This document shows positions 46,809-55,423 of a DNA stretch of 64,000 nucleotides, piece by piece. Each line of letters opens with the position of its first letter. Position 1 is the stretch's first letter. The DNA lies in contig NZ_CP066802.1 of assembly GCF_016598775.1 (NCBI RefSeq), positions 1,922,001-1,986,000 of the forward strand. The letters run 5' to 3'. Under the pieces are notes generated by a model that made no database searches, was not told the origin of the DNA, and worked only from the letters and a program-made list of their open reading frames with translations. The translations under genes and the position numbers were made by a program. The DNA comes from Actinomyces weissii. GTDB lineage: Bacteria > Actinomycetota > Actinomycetes > Actinomycetales > Actinomycetaceae.

Positions 46809-48020
46809 ATGAGCACCTACCCCGCTTCCGTGCCAGGGCCGGAGGAACGTTCTGCTGACAAGCACGTCTGGCAGCCTCCCGCCCCTGACGCCAGCCTCCC
46901 GCGGCCGGAGGAGGCCCCGCAGCAGCCGCGTTTCGGCAGCTACGGCGAAGCACCTATGGGATCTGCCACACCTTTTGGGGCAAGTGCCCCGCCCGCTTGG
47001 CAGGCCGCCCCGGACGGTGCCCCCACGCCCCTGAACCACACCTTTGGGGCCGTCCCTAAGCCCGGCATCATCCCGCTGCGCCCCCTTTTCTTCGGGGAGA
47101 TCCTGGAAGGCTCCTTCCAGGCCCTGCGCGTCAACCCGCGGGCCATGTTCGTCCCCTCACTGATCGTGATGGCGGTTACCGGCGGCATTTCCTCCCTGTT
47201 CACCTTTTTCCTGCTGCGCAGCCTGGACCTGGAGCCCCTGTTCAACCCTGACCCAAACGCGGCACCCCCTACCGACATGGGCCTGAGCACGTCATTGGCT
47301 TTGCAGTCAGGTTCCCTGCTCGGCGCCCTTGTAAACCTATTTGCTGTAGCCGTTCTTTCCGGCTTGCTTATCATCGCCGTGTCCCGTTCCGTGCTAGGGC
47401 GGATAGCGGACCTGGGCGAGACCTGGGCGCGCACCAAGCGCAGGATCTGGGCCCTTATCGGGCAGACCTTGCTGATCCAGCTGCTCTCCTCACTGGCAAT
47501 CATCGCCTGCGCCGCCCTGGTCTTTCCGGTGTTCATTGCGTTCTCAAGAAGCACTGAGGACTTCAACGAGATCTCTTTCGGCTGGCTCGCGGTCCTGATA
47601 GCGGCGATCCTGATCGTCCTGGCAGCGACGGCCGCCGTCGCCCTGTTCCTGCAGACCCGCCTGCTGGTAGCCCCCGCCGCCCTGGTCCTGGAGGACATCG
47701 GGGTGATCGCCTCAATCAAGCGCTCCTGGAGCCTCACCCGTGGCTACTTCTGGCGGGTGCTGGGTATCTCCCTGACAGTCACGATCATGATCTCGGTGGT
47801 CAGCGGCCTACTGGGAGGTGTCATAGGCACCCTGCAAGGCATCTCCTTCGTCCTGGCCTCCAGCGCTATCCCTGTGACCTCTATGATCGCCACCTTCATA
47901 ACCTCCCTGGTCACGGGACTGATACTGCCCTTCCAGGCAGCCGCCAACGCCCTGATCTACATCGACCTGCGCATGCGCAAGGAGGCGTTGGACGTCGAGC
48001 TGCTCAAGTCCGCCACCTGA
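46809..48020 (+). CDS. Polytopic membrane protein, DUF7847/glycerophosphodiesterase-membrane-domain-like
   Basis: A 403-residue protein. A ~90-residue Pro/Ala-rich cytoplasmic N-terminus precedes the motif IIPLRPLFFGEILEGSFQAL that opens this actinobacterial membrane family. About six hydrophobic segments follow, and an amphipathic LVLEDIGVIASIKRSWSLTRGY lies between the later ones, typical of the glycerophosphoryl diester phosphodiesterase membrane domain. Function is unknown. I prefer ATG 46809 to 46770 because AATGAT is 6 nt upstream. It heads the DUF4129-DUF4350-MoxR-DUF58 series, 4 bp before the next gene, and is divergent from mtrA. Confidence 0.78.
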   Translation: MSTYPASVPGPEERSADKHVWQPPAPDASLPRPEEAPQQPRFGSYGEAPMGSATPFGASAPPAWQAAPDGAPTPLNHTFGAVPKPGIIPLRPLFFGEILEGSFQALRVNPRAMFVPSLIVMAVTGGISSLFTFFLLRSLDLEPLFNPDPNAAPPTDMGLSTSLALQSGSLLGALVNLFAVAVLSGLLIIAVSRSVLGRIADLGETWARTKRRIWALIGQTLLIQLLSSLAIIACAALVFPVFIAFSRSTEDFNEISFGWLAVLIAAILIVLAATAAVALFLQTRLLVAPAALVLEDIGVIASIKRSWSLTRGYFWRVLGISLTVTIMISVVSGLLGGVIGTLQGISFVLASSAIPVTSMIATFITSLVTGLILPFQAAANALIYIDLRMRKEALDVELLKSAT

Positions 48021-48024
48021 GCCC

Positions 48025-48738
48025 ATGGCCTTCCACACACGTGCCATCCTCATCTGGGCGCAGCATGCGGCAGAGGCACCAGCCACCCCGGACGCCGAGG
48101 CCGCCCGCGAGGCCGCCCGGGAGGAGCTGAGCAAGCCCGTCTACCACCCGCGCCCCAACCCGCTGCGGCTACTCTGGGAGTGGTTCGTCAACCAGGTCAC
48201 GGGTGCAAGGCTGCTGCCTGCAGGGCTGCCCCAGTGGGTGTCGGTGGCTATCGTGCTGGTCGCAGCCTCTCTGCTGGTCGGTGTCCTGGTGATCGTCCTG
48301 AGCCGCTACACGCGCGTCCGACGCCGGAACCGTGCCCACGCGCTGTTCGACTCCGACGCCCGCGACTCCGCCGCCCTGGCCCGGGACGCTGACGCCGCGG
48401 CGGTGGCCGGGGACTTCGTCACCGCTGTGGTAGAGCGCTTCCGGGCCGTAATCCGTTCCCTGGACGAGCGTGGCCTGCTGGAGGACTACCCCGGGATGAC
48501 CGCCCAGGAGGCCGCCAGCCTGGCCTCTGCCGCCCTGGCCGGGGCCAGGCTGCCCGACGGCACCAGCCTGGAGCTGACCGGGCCGCTGCACGAGGCCGGA
48601 GACCTCTTTGACGCGGTGCGCTACGGGGAGCGGCCCCCCTCCCAGGAGGAGGACCGCTGGATGCGGCAGCTCGCTGCCCTGGTGGAGTCCTGCGTGGTCC
48701 CCGAGCAGCCCGCCCCCGCCCAGGAGGCCCTGGTATGA
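48025..48738 (+). CDS. DUF4129 domain protein
   Basis: A 237-residue protein with one central membrane segment (~residues 73-94, VSVAIVLVAASLLVGVLVIV) and a cytoplasmic DUF4129 domain (AVAGDFVTAVVERFRAVIRS ... LLEDYPGMTAQEAASLA). DUF4129 often follows transglutaminase domains or stands with MoxR-DUF58 genes, as here. It overlaps the next gene by 4 nt (ATGA). Function is unknown; presumably it is part of a membrane complex served by the MoxR chaperone. Confidence 0.85.
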   Translation: MAFHTRAILIWAQHAAEAPATPDAEAAREAAREELSKPVYHPRPNPLRLLWEWFVNQVTGARLLPAGLPQWVSVAIVLVAASLLVGVLVIVLSRYTRVRRRNRAHALFDSDARDSAALARDADAAAVAGDFVTAVVERFRAVIRSLDERGLLEDYPGMTAQEAASLASAALAGARLPDGTSLELTGPLHEAGDLFDAVRYGERPPSQEEDRWMRQLAALVESCVVPEQPAPAQEALV

Positions 48739-49994
48739 GCACCCAGCCGGACTCCCTCACTCCCCAGGCTGCGCCGTCGGCCCCGCCCAACGACCAGGCC
48801 GCCTCGCCGTCCCCTCCCAGCGACCAGGTCCTGGGGCCCACCTGGCGGCAGCGTCTGCGCCGCTCCCGCCCAGTGGTCCTGGCGCTGCTGCTCTTCGCGG
48901 CGGTCACCTTGCTGACCACCAGCACCACCCCGGCTGGCTCCAAGGTCCCCCTGGCCCTGGACAACGCGCACCCGGACGGTGCCCGCGCCCTGGGAGAGGT
49001 GCTGCGCAGCTACGGCGTAAGGCCGCACACCGTCCACTCCCTGGCCGAGGCCCAGGAGCTGCTGCGCCAGGCCCCGGACAGCACCACCTTGGCGCTGGTC
49101 GGCGTCGGCTCCCTGAGTGAGAGGGAGCGCCAGGAGCTGGCCCGGCTGGGGGCGGACGTGACCGTGCTGGGAAGCATCTACGAGGACCTTACGGGCCTGA
49201 CCACCCTGCGGGCCTCCGGCCTCTCCGCGCCCTCCCAGCAGCAGCTCACCCCCGGCTGCGCCGACCCTGACGCCCAGGCCGCCGCCACCCTGGAGGGCAG
49301 CCGCGGCGCGGTAACCATCCCCGTGGATGACAGCACCCCGGCAGGGACCACCGGCTGCTTCCCGGTCGCCTCCGGCTACGCCTACGCCACCACCACCCTG
49401 TCCGGGGGCGGCACCCTGCGTGTCATCGGCGACGCCGCGATCGCGCGCAACAGCAGCCTGACCAAGGCGGGCAACGCGGCGCTGCTGGTCCGTGCGCTCG
49501 GGCACAGGCCCTACGTGGTCTGGTTCGACGCCGCCCACCCGCAGGAGCCAACCGTCTGGGATACACCGTCCCTGCCCCGCTGGGCACCGCTCCTGCTCGC
49601 GGTCCTGGCCACCGCCGCAGCGGTGCTCGCCCTGGCCGACGGACGCCGCATGGGGCGCCTGGTACGGGAGGACCTGCCCGTGGAGGTGCCCGCTGCAGAG
49701 ACCACCGTGGGGCTGGGACGCATGTACCAGCTCTCCCGGGACCACGCGCACGCGGCACACGCCCTGCGCGTAGGCACCGCCCTGCGCCTGGGCCACCGGC
49801 TCGGCCTGCACCCCAGCGCCGAGGGCGGGGTGCTGCTGGATGAGCTCGCCCGGCACGCTGGGCCCCAGCAGGGCCCACCGCTGCGTGAGAGCGCCGGAAG
49901 GCTGTTGTACGGCCCACCCCCAGGCAACGACCAGGAGCTCGCCGCCCTGGCCGCCCAGCTCGACCGTCTTGAGAGCGAGGTTCAGAACCGATGA
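48735..49994 (+). CDS. DUF4350 domain protein
   Basis: A 419-residue protein with a cytoplasmic Pro-rich start, TM1 near residue 50 (VVLALLLFAAVTLLTT), an extracytoplasmic DUF4350 domain (ALDNAHPDGARALGEVLRSY ... ALVGVGSLSERERQELARL), TM2 near residue 282 (WAPLLLAVLATAAAVLALAD), and a cytoplasmic tail. DUF4350 resembles periplasmic GldG-like modules. It is coupled by ATGA overlaps to both neighbours. Related gene orders occur in M. tuberculosis Rv3691-Rv3695. Confidence 0.85.
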   Translation: MSTQPDSLTPQAAPSAPPNDQAASPSPPSDQVLGPTWRQRLRRSRPVVLALLLFAAVTLLTTSTTPAGSKVPLALDNAHPDGARALGEVLRSYGVRPHTVHSLAEAQELLRQAPDSTTLALVGVGSLSERERQELARLGADVTVLGSIYEDLTGLTTLRASGLSAPSQQQLTPGCADPDAQAAATLEGSRGAVTIPVDDSTPAGTTGCFPVASGYAYATTTLSGGGTLRVIGDAAIARNSSLTKAGNAALLVRALGHRPYVVWFDAAHPQEPTVWDTPSLPRWAPLLLAVLATAAAVLALADGRRMGRLVREDLPVEVPAAETTVGLGRMYQLSRDHAHAAHALRVGTALRLGHRLGLHPSAEGGVLLDELARHAGPQQGPPLRESAGRLLYGPPPGNDQELAALAAQLDRLESEVQNR

Positions 49995-50959
49995 GCAACC
50001 CCAACACCACCCCAGACCACCGCAGCCGCCTGGTAGACGTCCGCACCGAGGTGGCCAAGGCCGTCGTCGGCCAGGAGGCCGCCGTCACCGGCCTCGTGCT
50101 GGCGGCCCTGGCAGGCGGGCACGTCCTGCTGGAGGGCGTGCCCGGCGTGGCCAAGACCCTGCTGGTGCGCTCCCTGGCCACCGCCCTGGACGTGGACACC
50201 AAGCGCATCCAGTTCACCCCTGACCTGATGCCCGGGGACGTGACCGGCTCCCTGGTGTACGACTCGCGCAGCGCCGAGTTCTCCTTCCGGGAGGGGCCGG
50301 TGTTCACCAACCTGCTCCTGGCCGACGAGATCAACCGTACGCCCCCCAAGACCCAGGCGGCGCTGCTGGAGGCCATGGAGGAGCGGCAGGTCTCCGTGGA
50401 CGGCCAGCCCCGGCCCCTGCCCTCCCCCTTCATGGTGATCGCCACGCAGAACCCGGTGGAGTACGAGGGCACCTACCCGCTGCCGGAGGCCCAGCTGGAC
50501 CGCTTCCTGCTCAAGCTCGTGCTGCCGCTGCCTGAGCGCAGTGAGGAGATCGAGGTGCTCTCCCGCCACGCCGCCGGCTTCAACCCTCGGGACCTGCCGG
50601 GGGCCGGGCTGCAGGCGGTGGCCTCCGGGGAGGACCTGGCGGCGGCCCGCGAGCAGGTGCGCACCGTGGGCACCTCCCCCGAGCTGCTGGCCTACGTGGT
50701 GGACCTGGTGCGGGCCACCCGCAGCGCCCCCAGCGTGGCCCTGGGGGTCTCCCCCCGTGGCGCCACCGCCCTGCTGGCCACCTCCCGCGCCTGGGCCTGG
50801 CTCTCCGGCCGCTCCTTCGTCACCCCCGACGACGTCAAGGCCCTGGCCCTGCCGACCCTGCGCCACCGCATCCAGCTGCGCCCCGAGTCGGAGATGGAGG
50901 GGGTCACCACCGAGTCCGTGATCACCGGGGTGCTGCGCTCCGTGCCGGTCCCCCGCTGA
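49991..50959 (+). CDS. moxR: MoxR-family AAA ATPase
   Basis: A 322-residue AAA+ chaperone of the MoxR proper subfamily: Walker A LEGVPGVAKTLLVRSLA, FTPDLMPGDVTGSLVYD, Walker B LLLADEINRTPPKTQAALLEA, sensor 1 VIATQNPVEYEGTYPLPEAQ, and a C-terminal lid with SPRGATALLATSRAWAWLSG. MoxR proteins are thought to act with VWA or DUF58 partners to mature protein complexes. Its DUF58 partner follows 19 bp downstream, and the DUF4350 gene overlaps its start. Confidence 0.95.
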   Translation: MSNPNTTPDHRSRLVDVRTEVAKAVVGQEAAVTGLVLAALAGGHVLLEGVPGVAKTLLVRSLATALDVDTKRIQFTPDLMPGDVTGSLVYDSRSAEFSFREGPVFTNLLLADEINRTPPKTQAALLEAMEERQVSVDGQPRPLPSPFMVIATQNPVEYEGTYPLPEAQLDRFLLKLVLPLPERSEEIEVLSRHAAGFNPRDLPGAGLQAVASGEDLAAAREQVRTVGTSPELLAYVVDLVRATRSAPSVALGVSPRGATALLATSRAWAWLSGRSFVTPDDVKALALPTLRHRIQLRPESEMEGVTTESVITGVLRSVPVPR

Positions 50960-50978
50960 GCCGCAGGGAGGAGGTCCC

Positions 50979-52271
50979 TTGTACCTGTCCAGACGTGCCG
51001 CTTGGTTCATGCTGCTCGGGGCCGCCCCCGCGCTGCTTTGGCCCCGCCCCTTGACCGTCCTGCTGTGGATCCTGCTGCTGGTCCTCCTGGTGGCCCTGGA
51101 CGTGTCCCTGGCCGCCTCCCCCCGCCGTCTGGCGGTGTCCCGGAAGGTGGAGCGCGCCGTGCGCCTGGGTGAGTCCGCCACCGCCACGGTCACGGTCATG
51201 AATCGCGGCAGACGGCCCGCCCGCGGCCAGCTGCGGGACGCCTGGGTGCCCAGCGCGGGGGCTGAGTCGGTGCGCCACCCCCTGGACCTGGCTCCAGGAC
51301 GCCGCACCCGGCTGCGCACGCGCCTGCAGCCCACCCGGCGCGGGGACCGGAGCGCGGACCTGGTCACGGTGCGCCTGCGCGGCCCCCTGGGGCTGGCGGG
51401 CCGCCAGGCCTCCCTGAAGGCTCCGGCCCGGCTGCGGGTGCTGCCCGCCTTCACCTCCCGCAAGCACCTGCCCAGCAGGCTGGCGCGGCTGCGGGAGATG
51501 GACGGGCGCAGCGCCGTCATGGTGCGGGGCGCGGGCACGGAGTTCGACTCTCTGCGCGAGTACGTGGTCGGTGACGACGTGCGCTCTATCGACTGGCGCT
51601 CCACCGCCCGCCGCGGCGAGGTGGTGGTGCGCACCTGGCGGCCGGAGCGTGACCGGCGGGTGCTGGTGCTGCTGGACACGGGCCGCCTGGCCTGCGCCCG
51701 CCTGGGCGAGGAGACCCGGATGGACGCTCAGATAGAGGCTGCCCTGCTGCTGTCCGCCCTGGCCTCGCACGCCGGGGACCAGGTGGACCTGATCGCCCTG
51801 GACGAGGCGGTGCGGGTCCGGGTGCACGGGCAGTCCGGGGCCGGCCTGATGACCGCCCTGGCTGACGGCCTGGCACCGGTGGAGCCCCGCCTGGTGGAGA
51901 CCAGCTGGTCCCTGGTGAACCAGACCGTGGACGCCTCGCTGTCCCAGCGGGCCCTGGTGGTGGTGCTCACCGCCCTGGACCCGGGGGCCACCGACGCCGC
52001 GGCGCTGCGCCACCTGGCGGCCCTGGCCCGCCAGCACACGGTCCTGCTGGCCTCGGCCACGGACCCGCGCCTGGAAGAGCTGCGCTCCGAGCGCTCCCGC
52101 CCGGACCAGGTCTACGTGGCGGCAGCCGCGGAGAAGACCCTCTCCCAGCAGGCGACGGTGCGGGCCCGCCTGCACCGCAGCGGGGTGGAGATCGTTGAGG
52201 CCGAGCCGGACTCCCTGGCCCCGGCACTGGCTGACGCCTACCTGGCGCTCAAGGCGGCGGGGCGCCTGTGA
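50979..52271 (+). CDS. DUF58 domain protein
   Basis: A 430-residue protein with one or two N-terminal membrane segments (~residues 5-42) and the signature DUF58 stretch TEFDSLREYVVGDDVRSIDW followed by VVVRTWRPERDRRVLVLLDT, a VWA-like region. The start is TTG 50979, supported by GGGAGGAGG just upstream. No ATG/GTG matches the family N-terminus. It is the presumed substrate-adaptor partner of the adjacent MoxR. Confidence 0.9.
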   Translation: MYLSRRAAWFMLLGAAPALLWPRPLTVLLWILLLVLLVALDVSLAASPRRLAVSRKVERAVRLGESATATVTVMNRGRRPARGQLRDAWVPSAGAESVRHPLDLAPGRRTRLRTRLQPTRRGDRSADLVTVRLRGPLGLAGRQASLKAPARLRVLPAFTSRKHLPSRLARLREMDGRSAVMVRGAGTEFDSLREYVVGDDVRSIDWRSTARRGEVVVRTWRPERDRRVLVLLDTGRLACARLGEETRMDAQIEAALLLSALASHAGDQVDLIALDEAVRVRVHGQSGAGLMTALADGLAPVEPRLVETSWSLVNQTVDASLSQRALVVVLTALDPGATDAAALRHLAALARQHTVLLASATDPRLEELRSERSRPDQVYVAAAAEKTLSQQATVRARLHRSGVEIVEAEPDSLAPALADAYLALKAAGRL

Positions 52272-52284
52272 GAGCCCCGTCCCA

Positions 52285-52340
52285 GTCCGCCCGCTCTGCT
52301 CACGGCAGGTCCGCCCGCCTGGCTCACGGCAGGTCCGCAG
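52285..52340. repeat. 24-bp tandem repeat between convergent genes
   Basis: GTCCGCCCGC followed by a variable stretch and CTCACGGCAG occurs at 52285-52308 and 52309-52332, with a third partial unit. It fills the space between the DUF58 and SpoIIM stops. Confidence 0.75.
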
Positions 52341-52357
52341 CCGACGCCCGCCGCAGC

Positions 52358-53365
52358 TCAGCCAGCGACAGCGACCCGTGCCCCGGCGTCGTAGGCGCCC
52401 AGGTCGCCAGCGATCTCCCCGCCCTGCACCCGATCCTGCGCCCGGGCGCCCAGCACCAGGCCGTAGGCCAAGAACAGGGCCAGGGCCAGGGTCCCCAGCA
52501 GGATCTTCAGTACCCAGGGAATCGCCGCCCCGGTCACAAAGCCCTCGATCAGCCCAGAGACCCCCAGGGAGACGGTCAGGGCCACCGCCACCGTGATCAG
52601 GGTGCGGCCCTCCTCCGCGAGCGCCTGCAGACGGGGACGCCGTCCAGGCACCAGCAGCGTCCAGAAGAGCTTAAGGCCCGCGCCTCCGGCCACGAACACG
52701 CTGGTGAGCTCCAGCAGCCCGTGCGGCAGGATCAGGGAGAAGAACTCCCAGGTCAAGCCGTGGTCAATGAGTATGGCCGCCGACTGCCCCACGTTCATGG
52801 CGTTGCCCAGCATCATCCAGGCGGGCAGCACGCCGGTAATGCCTCCGGCCACGCAGACGGCGGCGATCCGGGCGTTGTTGGTCCACACCAGCCCCGCGAA
52901 GTCCTGGGGCCCGTAGGTGGTGTAGTAGGCAGCGAAGGCGTCGTTGGCGTAGGCGTCCAGGGCCTTGGGGGTGCCCAGGGCGCTCATCGCTGCCGTGCTG
53001 TGCAGGGTCCACCAGGCGGTCAGGACCGCGAGGGCCAGGCAGGCCACGGTCGTACCCAGGCTCCACCAGCGCACCCGGAACAGGGCTGCGGGCATGGTCA
53101 CGGTCACGTAGTAGCGCAGCGCGGACCATCCCACCCGCTGGGTGCCGGTGACCCGGCTGCGGGCAAAGGCCACCAGGGTGGACAGCTCCGCCACCACCTG
53201 CGGGTCGGGGGCGTTGGTGCGTACCCGGGAGAGGTGGCCGGCCGTGACCCGGTAGAGGGTCACCAGCTCGTCGGCCTGGGAGCCGCTCAGGCGCCGGGTA
53301 GCGGACAGCTCGCGCAGCCGGTCCCACTCGGGCTGGTGGGCGGCGATGAAGGCATCAATATCCAC
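52358..53365 (-). CDS. SpoIIM-family (stage II sporulation protein M-like) membrane protein
   Basis: A 335-residue protein matching the SpoIIM-like family. A cytoplasmic N-terminus begins MDIDAFIAAHQPEWDRLREL. At least five membrane segments follow, including VAVALTVSLGVSGLIEGF near the end, and the conserved LILPHGLLELTSVFVAGGAG lies between them. In non-sporulating actinobacteria these proteins travel with MoxR-DUF58-RDD clusters and their role is unknown. GTG 53365 follows CAAAGT by 6 nt on the minus strand. Confidence 0.88.
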   Translation of the reverse strand: MDIDAFIAAHQPEWDRLRELSATRRLSGSQADELVTLYRVTAGHLSRVRTNAPDPQVVAELSTLVAFARSRVTGTQRVGWSALRYYVTVTMPAALFRVRWWSLGTTVACLALAVLTAWWTLHSTAAMSALGTPKALDAYANDAFAAYYTTYGPQDFAGLVWTNNARIAAVCVAGGITGVLPAWMMLGNAMNVGQSAAILIDHGLTWEFFSLILPHGLLELTSVFVAGGAGLKLFWTLLVPGRRPRLQALAEEGRTLITVAVALTVSLGVSGLIEGFVTGAAIPWVLKILLGTLALALFLAYGLVLGARAQDRVQGGEIAGDLGAYDAGARVAVAG

Positions 53366-53391
53366 AACCCCACTTTGGCACGGAGATGACC

Positions 53392-54228
53392 ATGGACACC
53401 TCATCCGAGCGGAGGATCGAGCAGGAGCGCATGGTGACAGGTGAGGCTGTCGCCCTGGACGTGGTGCCGGCGACGGTGGGCTCCCGCCTGCTCAGCGGCG
53501 CCATCGACTACGGGATCATCGTGGTCGGACTGGCGCTCTCTACCTCCTCCCTGGGCAGGATCGCCCCGGCCAACAGCTCCTACGCCGCCGTCATGACCCT
53601 GGTGGCGCTGATCTTCTTCTTCTGGATAGTCGTGGTCCCGGTGACGGTGGAGACGCTGAGCCGTGGGCTGAGCGCAGGCAGGCTGGTCATGGGCACCCGG
53701 GTAGTGCGCGACGACGGCGGGGCGGTGCGGCTGCGCCACGCGCTGGTGCGCGCCCTGGTGGCATTGGTAGAGGTCTTTATCAGCTCCGGCGTACTGGCGG
53801 TCTGCTCGTGCATCGTGACGCGGCGGGGCAAGCGGCTGGGTGACCTGCTGGCGGGGACCTATGTGGTCCATGACCGGGCCGGGGCCCGCAGCGCTCCTCC
53901 CCTGCTGATGCCCCCGGAGCTGGCCCAGTGGGCCGCGGGCGCGGACCTGCACGCCCTGCCGGGGCACCTGGCCCTGGTGGCCCGCAGCTTCCTGCAGCGC
54001 ACCACCAGCCTGGACCCGGTCTCCCGGCAGCGGATCGCTGCGGAGCTTACCCAGCAGGTGCTGCCGCTAGTGGCGCCGCCACCGCCAGCAGGCACCCACC
54101 CGGAGCGCTTCCTGGCGGCGGTGCTGGTTGAGCGCCGTGACCGGGAGCTGGTGCAGGCTCTCAAGGACCGCAGCGTGGACGAGCAGCTGCGGCTGGCGGA
54201 GGCAGCCACCGTCCACTCCGTGCCCTGA
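53392..54228 (+). CDS. RDD-family membrane protein
   Basis: A 278-residue protein with the RDD domain in its first half: VGSRLLSGAIDYGIIVVGLA (the R..D pattern), two further membrane segments, LSAGRLVMGTRVVRDDGGAV, and RRGKRLGDLLAGTYVVHDR (second D). The C-terminal ~110 residues are soluble and helical. ATG 53392 has GGAG at 53382-53385; ATG 53386 is only two codons upstream. Only 26 bp separates this start from the divergent SpoIIM gene. Confidence 0.88.
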   Translation: MDTSSERRIEQERMVTGEAVALDVVPATVGSRLLSGAIDYGIIVVGLALSTSSLGRIAPANSSYAAVMTLVALIFFFWIVVVPVTVETLSRGLSAGRLVMGTRVVRDDGGAVRLRHALVRALVALVEVFISSGVLAVCSCIVTRRGKRLGDLLAGTYVVHDRAGARSAPPLLMPPELAQWAAGADLHALPGHLALVARSFLQRTTSLDPVSRQRIAAELTQQVLPLVAPPPPAGTHPERFLAAVLVERRDRELVQALKDRSVDEQLRLAEAATVHSVP

Positions 54229-54261
54229 GGCAAGGTGGCAGCCGCACTGCCAGCGGGTGGC

Positions 54262-54501
54262 TCAGGACTGCTGGGGCTCGGGGACCTGCTGGGCCTCGTG
54301 GCGCAGCAGGACCGGCACGCCGTCGCGCACCGGGTAGGCCAGCCCCGCTCCTGGGGAGAGGAGCACCGGGAGGCCCTCGTGGCCCTGGCTGTCCACCAGG
54401 GCCTCACCGGTGACGGGGCAGCGCAGCAGGCTGCGCAGCCAGGCGGGTGGGGCGCCTTCCGGCTGGCTGGTGGGCGGGGTGGTGGCGGTCGGGCTGCTCA
54501 T
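54262..54501 (-). CDS. Trm112-like zinc-ribbon-type protein
   Basis: A 79-residue protein of the Trm112/YcaR family (LRSLLRCPVTGEALVDSQGH ... YPVRDGVPVLLRHEA). Most family members have a Cys-x2-Cys zinc site; only one of those cysteines (RCPVTG) is visible here, which is common in actinobacterial members. It starts at ATG 54501 behind CAGGAG, 1 bp after the DUF3499 stop. In related genomes this pair sits upstream of manB/manA in the same cluster. Confidence 0.85.
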   Translation of the reverse strand: MSSPTATTPPTSQPEGAPPAWLRSLLRCPVTGEALVDSQGHEGLPVLLSPGAGLAYPVRDGVPVLLRHEAQQVPEPQQS

Positions 54502-54502
54502 G

Positions 54503-54925
54503 TCACTCCTGCTCGGTGTCCTTCTCGCCGCGCAGCACGCGCAGGTGCCCACGGCGGCTGATCGCGCCGTCTCCGGGGGAGGCCAGTGTGGCGGCGGACG
54601 GTGGGCCGTCCAGCCTGGTGGGTCGTGCCACGGGCACCGGCTCAGGGCGGGCGGCGCGTGAGGCCTGCCTGACGGCGTCGGCCAGGGCCAGCAGGTCGTC
54701 CTCGCTGGGGGGTGCAGGGGCGAAGTCGACGGCGAGCCGGATCACCTGCCAGCCGCGGGGGGCGGTGAAGGAGGAGACGTGCTCCTCGCACAGGTCGTAA
54801 GCCTCTGGCTGGGCCTCAGTGGCTAGGGGGCCGAGCACGATGGTCTGGTCCGCGTACACCGAGGTCAGGGTAGCCACGGCAGGGCGGGTGCAGGTGGACC
54901 GGCGGCACTGGCGGACTGTTCTCAC
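54503..54925 (-). CDS. DUF3499 family protein
   Basis: A 140-residue protein with the family pattern of cysteines: RQCRRSTCTRPAVATLTSVY at the start and AYDLCEEHVSSFTAPRGWQV in the middle, likely a zinc site. The C-terminal ~50 residues are variable. Function is unknown. The GTG start at 54925 follows TAGCCT by 6 nt, so it is leaderless. It is conserved in the WhiB2-ManA neighbourhood of actinobacteria. Confidence 0.88.
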   Translation of the reverse strand: MRTVRQCRRSTCTRPAVATLTSVYADQTIVLGPLATEAQPEAYDLCEEHVSSFTAPRGWQVIRLAVDFAPAPPSEDDLLALADAVRQASRAARPEPVPVARPTRLDGPPSAATLASPGDGAISRRGHLRVLRGEKDTEQE

Positions 54926-54931
54926 GGGCTG

Positions 54932-54937
54932 AGGCTA
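54932..54937 (-). promoter_or_regulatory. -10 box TAGCCT, leaderless DUF3499 gene
   Basis: On the minus strand TAGCCT lies 6 nt before GTG 54925. It is 32 bp from the divergent box at 54969. Confidence 0.6.
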
Positions 54938-54968
54938 CCGCATCCCGGGCCTGGGCCCAGGCTGAGGC

Positions 54969-54974
54969 TAGGCT
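54969..54974 (+). promoter_or_regulatory. -10 box TAGGCT, leaderless zincin-like gene
   Basis: TAGGCT lies 7 nt before GTG 54982, with no Shine-Dalgarno. Confidence 0.6.
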
Positions 54975-54981
54975 GCCTGCT

Positions 54982-55419
54982 GTGAGCTGTACGCCGGTAC
55001 CTGTGCCCCAGACCCCCCGTCGTCGTGACCGTCATGGCCGGGGGCTGCGGGGGCCTCTGCTGCCTGCGGCCCTGCCGGGCTGGCGCAGCCGCGCGGAGCA
55101 GTTTGACGAGCTGGTGATCCGCTGCGTGCAGCAGCTGGTGCGCCTGCAGCCTCAGGTCGAGTCGATCCAGTTCGCGGTGGAGGAGGTTCCGCCCTCGGAC
55201 CCGGCCCCGTGGGAGCGGGGGGTGGTGCTGGGGCGGGGCTTCGCGGCTGAGCCCAAGGCGGGCCTGCCCGCCCGGGTGGTGGTCTACCGGCGTCCGGTGA
55301 CCTCCCGGGCGGCGGACCGCCACGAGCTGGCCGAGCTGGTGCACCGGGTGGTGGTGGAGCAGGTGGCCACCATGCTGGGGCGCCGTCCGGAGGAGCTGGA
55401 CCCGGACTTCCCGCTGTGA
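54982..55419 (+). CDS. Metallopeptidase-family (zincin-like) protein without HExxH
   Basis: A 145-residue member of the actinobacterial metallopeptidase family found beside whiB2. The family region is visible: FDELVIRCVQQL, FAVEEVPPSDPAPWERGVVL, ARVVVYRRPVTSRAADRHEL. Where zincins carry HExxHxxG, this protein has VVVEQVATMLGR, so both zinc-binding histidines are missing. A peptidase function is therefore doubtful, and a structural or binding role is more likely. GTG 54982 is set by the TAGGCT box 7 nt upstream. Confidence 0.82.
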   Translation: MSCTPVPVPQTPRRRDRHGRGLRGPLLPAALPGWRSRAEQFDELVIRCVQQLVRLQPQVESIQFAVEEVPPSDPAPWERGVVLGRGFAAEPKAGLPARVVVYRRPVTSRAADRHELAELVHRVVVEQVATMLGRRPEELDPDFPL

Positions 55420-55423
55420 GGGG

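Noticed and set aside
52268..53389. 373-codon plus-strand ORF after the DUF58 gene
   Set aside because: It is antisense to the SpoIIM-like gene, whose membrane segments and family motif are clear.
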